A program made the translations under genes and the position numbers. Positions 1 through 5,395 of a stretch of DNA of 5,395 bases are shown piece by piece. Under the pieces are notes generated by a model. That model was not told where the DNA came from, searched no databases, and worked only from the letters and a program-made list of their open reading frames with translations. This DNA is from Piscirickettsiaceae bacterium. GTDB taxonomy: Bacteria; Pseudomonadota; Gammaproteobacteria; Methylococcales; Cycloclasticaceae. Within the stretch, counting starts at the first letter, position 1, and each line of letters opens with the position of its first letter. The stretch spans positions 1 through 5,395 of the forward strand of contig NVSW01000040.1 in the NCBI GenBank assembly GCA_002401365.1, in the 5' to 3' direction.

Positions 1-1386
1 TTTAAGCGAGATGGAGTTAACGATGCCTTTACCTTGTATGCACTGTAAGCCCGCTTCGATAACGTCCCATTTTGAGGAATCAATCATGATGGGCACGTGA
101 GAGATATCAGGCTCAGAGGCAATCAGGTTTAAAAAGCGTACCATGGCTGCCTTTGAATCGAGCATGCCTTCATCCATATTAATATCGATGATTTGCGCGC
201 CAGCTTCTACCTGATGCAAGGCTACTTCAAGCGCTGTATCGAAGTCATCATCTTTGATGAGGCGTAAAAATCGCGCCGAGCCAGTCACGTTGGTTCGTTC
301 ACCAACATTGGTATAAAGAGATAAAGCGTTAATGGTGTAGGGCTCAAGGCCAGACAGACGACAGGCGATTTCGATCTCAGGTATTTCGCGTACCTCGAGA
401 CCGGCCAATTTATCGCTTATGCATTTGATATGTTCAGGGGTGGTGCCACAACAGCCGCCGACAATATTTAGGAAGCCGCTTTGCGCCCATTCTTTAATGT
501 GCTTCGCCATGTCTTCTGGCGTTTCATCGTAGCCGCCAAACTCATTCGGCAAGCCCGCATTCGGGTGCGCTGTTACATAGGTATCAGCAACGCGTGACAA
601 CTCTTCAATGTACTGACGCAATTCTTCTGCACCCAAGGCGCAGTTAAAGCCAATGCTAATAGGCTTAATATGACGCACTGAATTCCAAAATGCTTCGGTA
701 ACTTGGCCGGATAATGTTCGGCCAGAGGCATCGGTAATCGTGCCAGAAATCATCACCGGATAGTCCACATTATGTGTTTCAAAATACGTTTCAATCGCAT
801 ACAACGCAGCCTTGGCATTGAGGGTATCAAAGATCGTTTCCACTAATAAGATATCGACACCGCCTTTTATCAAGCCATCAATCGACTCGGTATAAGATTC
901 GGCAAGCTCATCAAAACTAACGTTTCTAAACGCAGGGTCATTCACATCGGGTGAAATACTCGCCGTGCGATTTGTGGGGCCTAAAACACCGGCAACAAAA
1001 CACGTTCTTTCGGGATATTTTGCTTCAATATCATCCGCCGCTTGCCGCGCAATACGTGCAGACTCTTGGTTAATCTCATACGACAAATCTTGCATATCGT
1101 AATCGGCCATTGCCACCCGCGTAGAGTTAAACGTATTGGTCTCAATAATATCTGCACCTGCTTCAAAATACGCCAAATGAATAGCGCGAATGGTATCGGC
1201 TTGGGTCAAGGATAGTAAGTCGTTATTACCTTTTACATCACTCGGCCAGTCGGCAAAACGCTCACCACGATAGTCACTTTCACTAAAGTTATACGATTGG
1301 ATCATCGTACCCATCGCGCCATCCAATAGCATGATGCGCTGTTGCAAGAGCGCCTTTAGTTCGTCAGTTTTATCTAATTGAGACAT
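1..1386 (-). CDS. metH: Cobalamin-dependent methionine synthase MetH, N-terminal 462 residues (partial, 3' end beyond window)
   Basis: MetH moves a methyl group from 5-methyltetrahydrofolate through enzyme-bound cobalamin to homocysteine, making methionine in the cytoplasm. The frame is open from the ATG at 1386-1384 to the left edge with no stop. The homocysteine-binding domain fills about residues 15-330: DGAMGTM at 22-28, ETNTFNST from 82, and the three zinc ligands Cys249 (in FNCALG) and Cys312-Cys313 (in GGCCGTTP), matching E. coli Cys247/310/311. The pterin (methyl-folate) domain begins near NVGERTNVTGS (from residue 360) and continues with IDINMDEGMLD (about 401-411) and MIDSSKWDV. The cobalamin and activation domains of the roughly 1,200-residue family protein lie off the window. 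The start is chosen because MSQLDKTDEL aligns with the E. coli N-terminus; no clear Shine-Dalgarno precedes it. The gene is divergent from thiD. No frameshift or missing key residue is seen, so the identification is very secure. Confidence 0.98.
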   Translation of the reverse strand, partial: MSQLDKTDELKALLQQRIMLLDGAMGTMIQSYNFSESDYRGERFADWPSDVKGNNDLLSLTQADTIRAIHLAYFEAGADIIETNTFNSTRVAMADYDMQDLSYEINQESARIARQAADDIEAKYPERTCFVAGVLGPTNRTASISPDVNDPAFRNVSFDELAESYTESIDGLIKGGVDILLVETIFDTLNAKAALYAIETYFETHNVDYPVMISGTITDASGRTLSGQVTEAFWNSVRHIKPISIGFNCALGAEELRQYIEELSRVADTYVTAHPNAGLPNEFGGYDETPEDMAKHIKEWAQSGFLNIVGGCCGTTPEHIKCISDKLAGLEVREIPEIEIACRLSGLEPYTINALSLYTNVGERTNVTGSARFLRLIKDDDFDTALEVALHQVEAGAQIIDINMDEGMLDSKAAMVRFLNLIASEPDISHVPIMIDSSKWDVIEAGLQCIQGKGIVNSISLK

Positions 1387-1417
1387 GGCAGTGCAATTTA
1401 TCGTTTAAAAACAGCGC

Positions 1418-1423
1418 ATTTTA
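1418..1423 (-). promoter_or_regulatory. Candidate -10 element for metH
   Basis: On the minus strand TAAAAT lies 32 bp upstream of the metH ATG, a good match to the sigma-70 -10 consensus TATAAT. No convincing -35 lies 16-18 bp further upstream (CTACTT or CCTACT are the candidates). This is a weak call, based only on the hexamer and its position in the divergent spacer. Confidence 0.3.
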
Positions 1424-1441
1424 CTCTTTTTAAGCGTAAAA
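1419..1441. repeat. Short inverted repeat in the metH-thiD divergent spacer
   Basis: TTTTAC (1419-1424) and GTAAAA (1436-1441) form a 6-bp inverted repeat around an 11-bp centre. It covers the candidate metH -10 and the candidate thiD -35, where an operator could sit. The arms are short and AT-rich, so chance is a serious alternative, and no known regulator is recognised. Confidence 0.3.
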
Positions 1442-1455
1442 GTAGGCACTATTGT
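1427..1455 (+). promoter_or_regulatory. Candidate thiD promoter
   Basis: TTTTTA (1427-1432) and TATTGT (1450-1455) are separated by 17 bp and resemble -35 and -10 hexamers, each imperfectly. Transcription would then begin near 1462. That leaves only about 9 nt before the ATG at 1471 but about 45 nt before the ATG at 1507, which mildly favours the downstream start. The spacer is too short for a TPP riboswitch and shows no thi-box sequence. Low confidence. Confidence 0.25.
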
Positions 1456-1470
1456 TAGCAGTCATTTATT

Positions 1471-2304
1471 ATGGCAATTATCTGCTTAACAGCCTCTACA
1501 AACATCATGCCTATTTGCAACAATACCCCCCCTATCGCCCTAAGCATTTCGGGACATGATCCGACCGGCGGCGCTGGCGTTATCGCAGATGCAGAAGTGT
1601 TTATGCACTTTGGTTGCCACCCCTGTTCAATTCTTACCTGTCAAACTGTGCAGGATTCAAGCACCGTCCAACGGTTGATACCATTAAACGGCAGTGACCT
1701 TATTGCACAAGCAAACGCTCTGTTTAACGATATGTCAATTTCTGTGATTAAAATTGGTTTAACCGGGTCTGTTGAATGCGTTACAGCAATCGTTAACGTT
1801 CTACAACAACACCCCAATGTGCCCGTTGTATTTGATCCTGTATTAGCCAGTGGTGACGGTACGCCATTAGCCAGCAAAAAACTTATCAACGCTATAACCG
1901 ACACGTTGCTACCACTTGTCGACGTACTGACACCAAACACATTGGAAGCTGTAACACTTAGCACATTATCAGCCGATAGCCCCATCGAAGAACTGGGTGA
2001 AAATCTTTTACAAAAAGGCGCCAAAAATGTTCTTATCACTGGTGGACATGGACAAGCAGAGCAAATTTTTAATCACCTATTCCAAACCGACCAAGCTACT
2101 CAACAATATGGCTCGGAACGACTAAGCGGGGAGTATCACGGTACTGGCTGTACCCTAGCATCTGCCATTGCCGCTTTGATTGCAACAGGCGAACCCATAC
2201 AAAACGCTGTCGAGCAGGCGCAAGCCTACACAGCCACAAGCATTAAAAATGCTCGAAAAATAGGCAAGGGTCAACTGTTTCCATATCGCTTCACCAGCCA
2301 CTAG
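1471..2304 (+). CDS. thiD: Hydroxymethylpyrimidine / phosphomethylpyrimidine kinase ThiD
   Basis: ThiD phosphorylates 4-amino-5-hydroxymethyl-2-methylpyrimidine (HMP) to HMP-P and then HMP-PP, the pyrimidine half of thiamine, in the cytoplasm. It is a ribokinase-fold enzyme. In the 277-residue reading, ISGHDPTGGAG (26-36) is the substrate-binding N-terminal motif, FDPVL (121-125) and LTPNTLEA (153-160) follow, ITGGHG is at 189-194, and HGTGCTLASA (223-232) is the anion-hole motif with the conserved Cys227. Length is close to the usual 260-280 residues. The start is uncertain: ATG 1471 gives 12 extra residues, whereas ATG 1507 (MPICNNTPP...) puts the SGHDP motif about as far from the N-terminus as in Pseudomonas ThiD. 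Neither has a clear Shine-Dalgarno, and an in-frame TAG at 1456-1458 bars anything further upstream. It is followed 2 nt later by thiE, so an operon with coupled translation is likely. The style resembles the Pseudomonas-type ThiD rather than the E. coli one. Confidence 0.95.
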   Translation: MAIICLTASTNIMPICNNTPPIALSISGHDPTGGAGVIADAEVFMHFGCHPCSILTCQTVQDSSTVQRLIPLNGSDLIAQANALFNDMSISVIKIGLTGSVECVTAIVNVLQQHPNVPVVFDPVLASGDGTPLASKKLINAITDTLLPLVDVLTPNTLEAVTLSTLSADSPIEELGENLLQKGAKNVLITGGHGQAEQIFNHLFQTDQATQQYGSERLSGEYHGTGCTLASAIAALIATGEPIQNAVEQAQAYTATSIKNARKIGKGQLFPYRFTSH

Positions 2305-2306
2305 AT

Positions 2307-2936
2307 ATGGCGAAAATAACACTCAAAAAAGGTCTTTACGCGATAACACCTGACCTGATAGATACCTCTTTATTGCTCAATAAAGTAAAGCAAGCCTTAT
2401 CTGCTGGGGTTTCTATATTGCAGTATCGCGACAAAATAAGCTCCTCCAAAGACAAGTTACTAAGGGCAGTGGCCTTGCACGAACTGTGCGCGCAATTTAA
2501 TACACCACTTATTATTAATGACGACCCCGAACTTGCTTTAGCCTGTGGCGCTGAAGGTGTACACCTTGGTCAAGCAGATGGCTCAATTCAGTATGCACGT
2601 AATCTACTGGGCTCAAGCGTGGTCATTGGCATTACTTGCCATCATCACCTAGCATTGGCTTTAAAGGCAGAACATGAAGGTGCCGACTACGTTGCTTTTG
2701 GTCGTTTTTTTAACTCAAAGTCTAAACCGGGAGCATCGCTAGCAACAACAGAGTTGCTGATTCAAGCCAAAACAGAACTATCAATTCCCATCGTGGCCAT
2801 CGGTGGAATCAACCACAGTAACGCGCAAGCAATTATTGATAAGGGTGCAGACTATATAGCAATGATTGAACAAATTTTCTTAGCCAATGACATTAAAAAT
2901 AGTTGCCAACGTTTTAACCGCTTATTAGAACCTTAA
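2307..2936 (+). CDS. thiE: Thiamine-phosphate synthase ThiE
   Basis: ThiE condenses HMP-PP, the product of ThiD, with hydroxyethylthiazole phosphate to give thiamine phosphate and pyrophosphate. The 209-residue protein has the usual length and the TIM-barrel motifs in order: GLYAITPD (9-16), LQYRDK (38-43) for the pyrophosphate-binding Gln-Arg-Lys set, IINDDPELAL (69-78), GVHLGQADG (84-92), YVAFGRFFNSKSKPGA (128-143) and IVAIGGI (162-168). Asp72 and Asp91 correspond to the magnesium ligands Asp93 and Asp112 of Bacillus subtilis ThiE, and Lys140 to its Lys159, all with an offset of 19. The start lies 2 nt after the thiD stop with no strong Shine-Dalgarno, which suggests translational coupling to thiD. 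In Pseudomonas thiDE is typically followed by hemL; here a convergent outer-membrane gene follows instead. The TAA stop overlaps the stop of that gene. Confidence 0.97.
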   Translation: MAKITLKKGLYAITPDLIDTSLLLNKVKQALSAGVSILQYRDKISSSKDKLLRAVALHELCAQFNTPLIINDDPELALACGAEGVHLGQADGSIQYARNLLGSSVVIGITCHHHLALALKAEHEGADYVAFGRFFNSKSKPGASLATTELLIQAKTELSIPIVAIGGINHSNAQAIIDKGADYIAMIEQIFLANDIKNSCQRFNRLLEP

Positions 2937-4234
2937 AGATGCCACGTCCACGCCACATGCAAAGCATTAACATATGGTGTTATTGACTCTCTTGCACCAG
3001 GGAAAAGCGCTGATGGTCCCGTTAGTGTTTCTTTGAAGAAGTGTTCAAAACCAACGTGTAACTCATCACCATTTTCGGTTTCCCAACTCAAGCCAGCACT
3101 CACTTGATGAATCGGGTTAGGGGTTAATAAACTAAACGTCGTTGAGTCAATACCATTACTATTCGGTCTTTTACCATACGCATAACCGGCTCTTAATGTT
3201 AGTCTTGGTGATGCAAAATACGTTAAACCCAAACGGTAATTTGTTTGATTTCTCGTCCAACCAAACGCACTGCCTGAGGCGCTGCCAATGGGTGGACCCC
3301 CAGGTACCAACGAATTCAACACCCTGTTACCCAACGCTTTTACTTCACTAAACTCAATCCGTTGAATATCTAACGCAACGATCCAACTATCATTAGGGCG
3401 TATCGCCGCCCCTACACTGTAATTAGCAGGGATATCAAAACTGCCTTCGGCAAACAAGCCTTTGTAATCGTCAAATTCTTGCATATATACTTTCGATGAA
3501 TACGCTGCGCCTAACGAAAGCCAAGAATTTATTTCACCATACCAACCTACACGAACACCTGCACCAAAGGCAAAGTCATGTCCATTATCGGTGAATTTTG
3601 TAGGATATTTTGACAGTAGAGAAAGAGAATTCAAGCCAAATGATTCAAAGGCTTGAACAGCAAATAAGGGTGAAACACCAATGCTATGGCCGGGCGCTAT
3701 TTTCCACGCAATAGTTGGCGCAATAATCAATTGTGCCAAATCAAATCCCGCTTCATCACAGCCTAAAAGGAAATTGCCAGGCTTTGTTCCACATGACGCA
3801 GGGTTAGCATTTGTGCCTGGAATGCCTGTTGTTTTTGCATATTCACTGTTTAAACCACCGTTAGCATAGGCTGTTATGCCGACTGCTACCTCGTCATTAA
3901 GCTGATGTGAATAAGCAAACTCGGGAATAAGAAAAAATGAATTACGGCTATTTGATGAAAAATCAAAGGGCGTGCCCGAGCCAGTCCTTCTTACTTTTCT
4001 ATGTGGATTAAAAAGCTCCACTCCCACTTCAAACTGATTACCTGCTGCGGTTAGCTTTCCTGGGTTAGACGCACCTGCAAATGCATCTTCAGCTACCGCC
4101 GTTACTGCACCCGATGTTTGTTTAGCCACATGCCCATAGCCGAGTGAAAAATAGCCTCCACCTGCAAATGTACTGGTTGACATAAAAGCAAGTAAAGTTA
4201 GAACTACGAGCGTACGTACAAAAGGAGTCTTCAT
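2933..4234 (-). CDS. FadL/OmpP1/TodX-family outer-membrane hydrophobic-compound channel
   Basis: Members of this family are outer-membrane beta-barrels that let long-chain fatty acids or other hydrophobic molecules diffuse in; the substrate here is unknown. The 433-residue precursor is close to E. coli FadL in length. A signal peptide is clear: Lys2/Arg7, a hydrophobic core over about residues 8-18, and a likely cleavage after STSTFA (Ala24). The mature start GGGYFSLGYG and the AEDAFAGASNPGKL segment (Asn57-Pro58) match the FadL N-terminal hatch region with its conserved NPA-like motif. Alternating polar/hydrophobic strands with aromatic girdles follow to the end, for example LRAGYAYGKRP and GLSWETENGDELHVGFEHFF. 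The chain ends in WHL rather than the usual terminal Phe or Trp. A loop near 140-165 carries Cys148 and Cys159, apparently the only cysteines, which may form a disulfide. The start is set by the signal peptide; no Shine-Dalgarno is visible. The gene converges on thiE and is separated from the upstream receptor gene by a terminator. Confidence 0.9.
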   Translation of the reverse strand: MKTPFVRTLVVLTLLAFMSTSTFAGGGYFSLGYGHVAKQTSGAVTAVAEDAFAGASNPGKLTAAGNQFEVGVELFNPHRKVRRTGSGTPFDFSSNSRNSFFLIPEFAYSHQLNDEVAVGITAYANGGLNSEYAKTTGIPGTNANPASCGTKPGNFLLGCDEAGFDLAQLIIAPTIAWKIAPGHSIGVSPLFAVQAFESFGLNSLSLLSKYPTKFTDNGHDFAFGAGVRVGWYGEINSWLSLGAAYSSKVYMQEFDDYKGLFAEGSFDIPANYSVGAAIRPNDSWIVALDIQRIEFSEVKALGNRVLNSLVPGGPPIGSASGSAFGWTRNQTNYRLGLTYFASPRLTLRAGYAYGKRPNSNGIDSTTFSLLTPNPIHQVSAGLSWETENGDELHVGFEHFFKETLTGPSALFPGARESITPYVNALHVAWTWHL

Positions 4235-4245
4235 TTTTTTATTAT

Positions 4246-4255
4246 TAGAATTCTA
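4246..4255. repeat. 10-bp perfect palindrome upstream of the FadL-type gene
   Basis: TAGAATTCTA reads identically on both strands and lies 12-21 nt upstream of the ATG, touching the TATCAT -10-like hexamer. It could be an operator. It does not resemble the FadR or PsrA sites I know, and in an AT-rich leader chance occurrence is plausible. Confidence 0.35.
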
Positions 4256-4300
4256 TGATATAAAAAGACTATAACAATAATTTTTACTTAGTGCATCTAA
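4255..4300 (-). promoter_or_regulatory. Candidate promoter region of the FadL-type gene
   Basis: This AT-rich stretch lies between the receptor terminator and the FadL-type start. On the minus strand it contains two -10-like hexamers, TATAGT (4273-4268) and TATCAT (4260-4255). Neither has a good -35 at the standard spacing, so the exact promoter is not resolved. A promoter is expected here because the terminator upstream isolates the gene. Confidence 0.35.
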
Positions 4301-4305
4301 CAGGC

Positions 4306-4337
4306 AAAAAAAACGCGGGACAAAGCCCGCGTTTTTT
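4306..4337 (-). terminator. Rho-independent terminator of the TonB-dependent receptor gene
   Basis: CGCGGG (4314-4319) and CCCGCG (4326-4331) form a perfect 6-bp GC stem around a 6-nt loop. Flanking A (4308-4313) and T (4332-4337) runs can extend it to 12 bp. On the minus strand the stem begins 17 nt after the receptor stop codon and is followed by eight U residues (complement of A 4306-4313). The symmetric A/T flanks would also let it work in the plus direction, although no plus-strand gene ends here. Confidence 0.9.
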
Positions 4338-4354
4338 ATAAGAAAACTCAATAA

Positions 4355-5395
4355 TTACCACTCAAAACTTGCCGTTAAGTACACATTTCTACCTTGACTG
4401 GGCACTTTATCACCGACGGCTACATCAGACCCCATTGCTCTATTAATAGCTGCCGTGTGATCAGCGTAGTCTTTGTCCAAAATATTTTCGACACCTAAAC
4501 CAACATTAAAACCTAGAGCTGGTTGAATTTCACCACGAAGGTGTAACAAACCATAACCTGCTGACTTCAGTTCACCGTTATATTGCGCCACATCATTTTG
4601 AGCAGAATATGCTTCGAGCTCTGTTGCAACAGACCAACCATTTTGTGCATACGTTAATTGAGTACGAGCATTAAGTGGCGCTATACGATAAAGATTATCA
4701 CCGCCACCATCACGACGACGGCCACGCACATAACTCACCGTACCGTCTAAACTAAGGTTACCCGACAACTCATAGCCCCACTCAACATCCATCCCATATA
4801 ATTCAGCATCAACATTTGTGAATTGCAGTGCATCACCCGCTCCGTTCGCATTTGACACCATGTTTGCAAAGCCATTTGTACTCACTTCACCTTGAATATA
4901 ATCATTTACACGGTGATAAAAAGCGCGTGGTGCAACATATAAGCCTCCTGCGGAATATTCCAACCCCAGCTCAAGCTGGTATGCCTCTTCAGGGTCTAGG
5001 TCAATATTACCTATATATAGATTACCATCAGCCAAACCACCAGTTGCTTCTAGAGGCAACCAGAGGTAACGCTCTTGGTACGATGCTGAACGCGTTTTAC
5101 GCGCCAAACCTAACTCCACAGACAATTCATTCGACAACTGCTGAGTTAATACCATGCTAACATCCACATTATTATCTTCTACTGAACGATCCGATGCATT
5201 AAATGCCGTTTTGAGTGCCTGCGTTGGAGGTGGAGCGCCGCCAATAATATCCACATCACCCGCATCCATCTCAACACGCGTGTAACGCAACCCTGTTTCT
5301 ATACTCAAGCCGTCGCCTAAGTTACCGTTCCATTCTGCAAACATGCTGTATCTATCACGTTCAACAGCGTTAAAATTATCAACGAAGAATGGCGA
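4355..5395 (-). CDS. TonB-dependent outer-membrane receptor, C-terminal 346 residues (partial, 5' end beyond window)
   Basis: TonB-dependent receptors actively import metal chelates, cobalamin, sugars or similar ligands through a 22-stranded outer-membrane barrel driven by TonB-ExbB-ExbD. The frame stays open through the right edge: the Met at 5344 is internal, preceded in frame by SPFFVDNFNAVERDRYS. What is visible is barrel only; the plug and TonB box lie outside. Supporting features are the alternating amphipathic strands (for example MFAEWNGNL, LSIETGLRYTRVEM), the ERYLWLPLEATGGLADG segment, DLDPEEAYQLELGLEY (the family's usual 'DLxPE...ELG' barrel motif), GVENILDKDYADH near the end, and a terminal aromatic strand NVYLTASFEW. 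The latter half looks like a widespread proteobacterial subfamily annotated as iron-complex or copper receptors, but I cannot assign a substrate. A strong terminator follows, so it is the last gene of its transcription unit. No frameshift is seen. Confidence 0.92.
   Translation of the reverse strand, partial: SPFFVDNFNAVERDRYSMFAEWNGNLGDGLSIETGLRYTRVEMDAGDVDIIGGAPPPTQALKTAFNASDRSVEDNNVDVSMVLTQQLSNELSVELGLARKTRSASYQERYLWLPLEATGGLADGNLYIGNIDLDPEEAYQLELGLEYSAGGLYVAPRAFYHRVNDYIQGEVSTNGFANMVSNANGAGDALQFTNVDAELYGMDVEWGYELSGNLSLDGTVSYVRGRRRDGGGDNLYRIAPLNARTQLTYAQNGWSVATELEAYSAQNDVAQYNGELKSAGYGLLHLRGEIQPALGFNVGLGVENILDKDYADHTAAINRAMGSDVAVGDKVPSQGRNVYLTASFEW

Noticed and set aside
981..1166. 61-codon minus-strand open frame inside metH
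   Set aside because: It is in a different frame of the strongly conserved homocysteine domain of MetH and has no independent support.
1387..1506. TPP riboswitch ahead of thiD
   Set aside because: The spacer is only 84-120 bp, AT-rich, and lacks the conserved thi-box sequences; it cannot hold the full aptamer plus an expression platform.
1641..2039. 132-codon open frame on the minus strand inside thiD
   Set aside because: It lies antisense to a well-supported ThiD and its translation is low-complexity and rich in Ser, Thr and Val with no recognisable motif; it is a shadow of the real gene.
2955..2990. TAACA/TGTTA inverted repeat as a terminator for thiE
   Set aside because: It has only five AT-rich pairs, no U-run, and lies inside the opposing coding region; too weak to call.
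3142..3869. Two short plus-strand open frames antisense to the FadL-type gene (3142-3351 and 3681-3869)
   Set aside because: Both lack ribosome-binding sites and recognisable content, and lie opposite a clear signal-peptide-bearing barrel gene.
4235..4354. Cobalamin riboswitch or other structured RNA in the spacer before the FadL-type gene
   Set aside because: The only clear structure is the terminator hairpin of the upstream gene; the rest is AT-rich with no B12-box-like sequence.
4828..5160. 110-codon open frame on the plus strand within the TonB-dependent receptor
   Set aside because: Its His- and Leu-rich translation has no family features and it sits wholly antisense to conserved barrel motifs.

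Overview
The window is an ordinary chromosomal stretch of a Gram-negative bacterium, most likely a gammaproteobacterium. The visible part of MetH closely matches the E. coli protein as I remember it. ThiD and ThiE have the arrangement and sequence style of Pseudomonas and Cellvibrio relatives. Two outer-membrane beta-barrel proteins confirm a double-membrane cell. Base composition looks moderate (mid-40s % GC by eye, not computed), which would suit a marine member of that group. This placement is inference.

Layout: positions 1-1386 (minus strand) hold the first 462 codons of metH, cobalamin-dependent methionine synthase, which runs off the left edge. An 84-120 bp divergent spacer (depending on the thiD start) separates it from a plus-strand pair, thiD (1471 or 1507 to 2304) and thiE (2307-2936), only 2 nt apart. 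thiE meets a convergent FadL/OmpP1-type outer-membrane channel gene (2933-4234, minus) with a 4-bp overlap; one TTAA supplies both stop codons. Upstream of the channel gene is a 120-bp spacer with its candidate promoter region and a strong rho-independent terminator (4306-4337). That terminator ends the next minus-strand gene, a TonB-dependent receptor whose last 346 residues are visible (4355-5395) and which runs off the right edge.

How the genes fit together: MetH makes methionine from homocysteine. ThiD phosphorylates hydroxymethylpyrimidine twice, and ThiE joins the product to thiazole phosphate to give thiamine phosphate. The FadL-type channel and the TonB-dependent receptor are separate outer-membrane uptake proteins, and the terminator between them argues for independent transcription units. 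Nothing in the sequence ties the receptor to cobalamin or thiamine.

I found no CRISPR array, mobile element, RNA gene, prophage trace or convincing riboswitch. No intergenic gap exceeds 300 bases. I do not see a new biological system here. The points worth a second look are small: the shared stop-codon tetramer with no terminator, the thiD start choice, short symmetric sequences in two promoter regions, a two-cysteine loop in the FadL-type channel, and the unassigned substrate of the TonB-dependent receptor.
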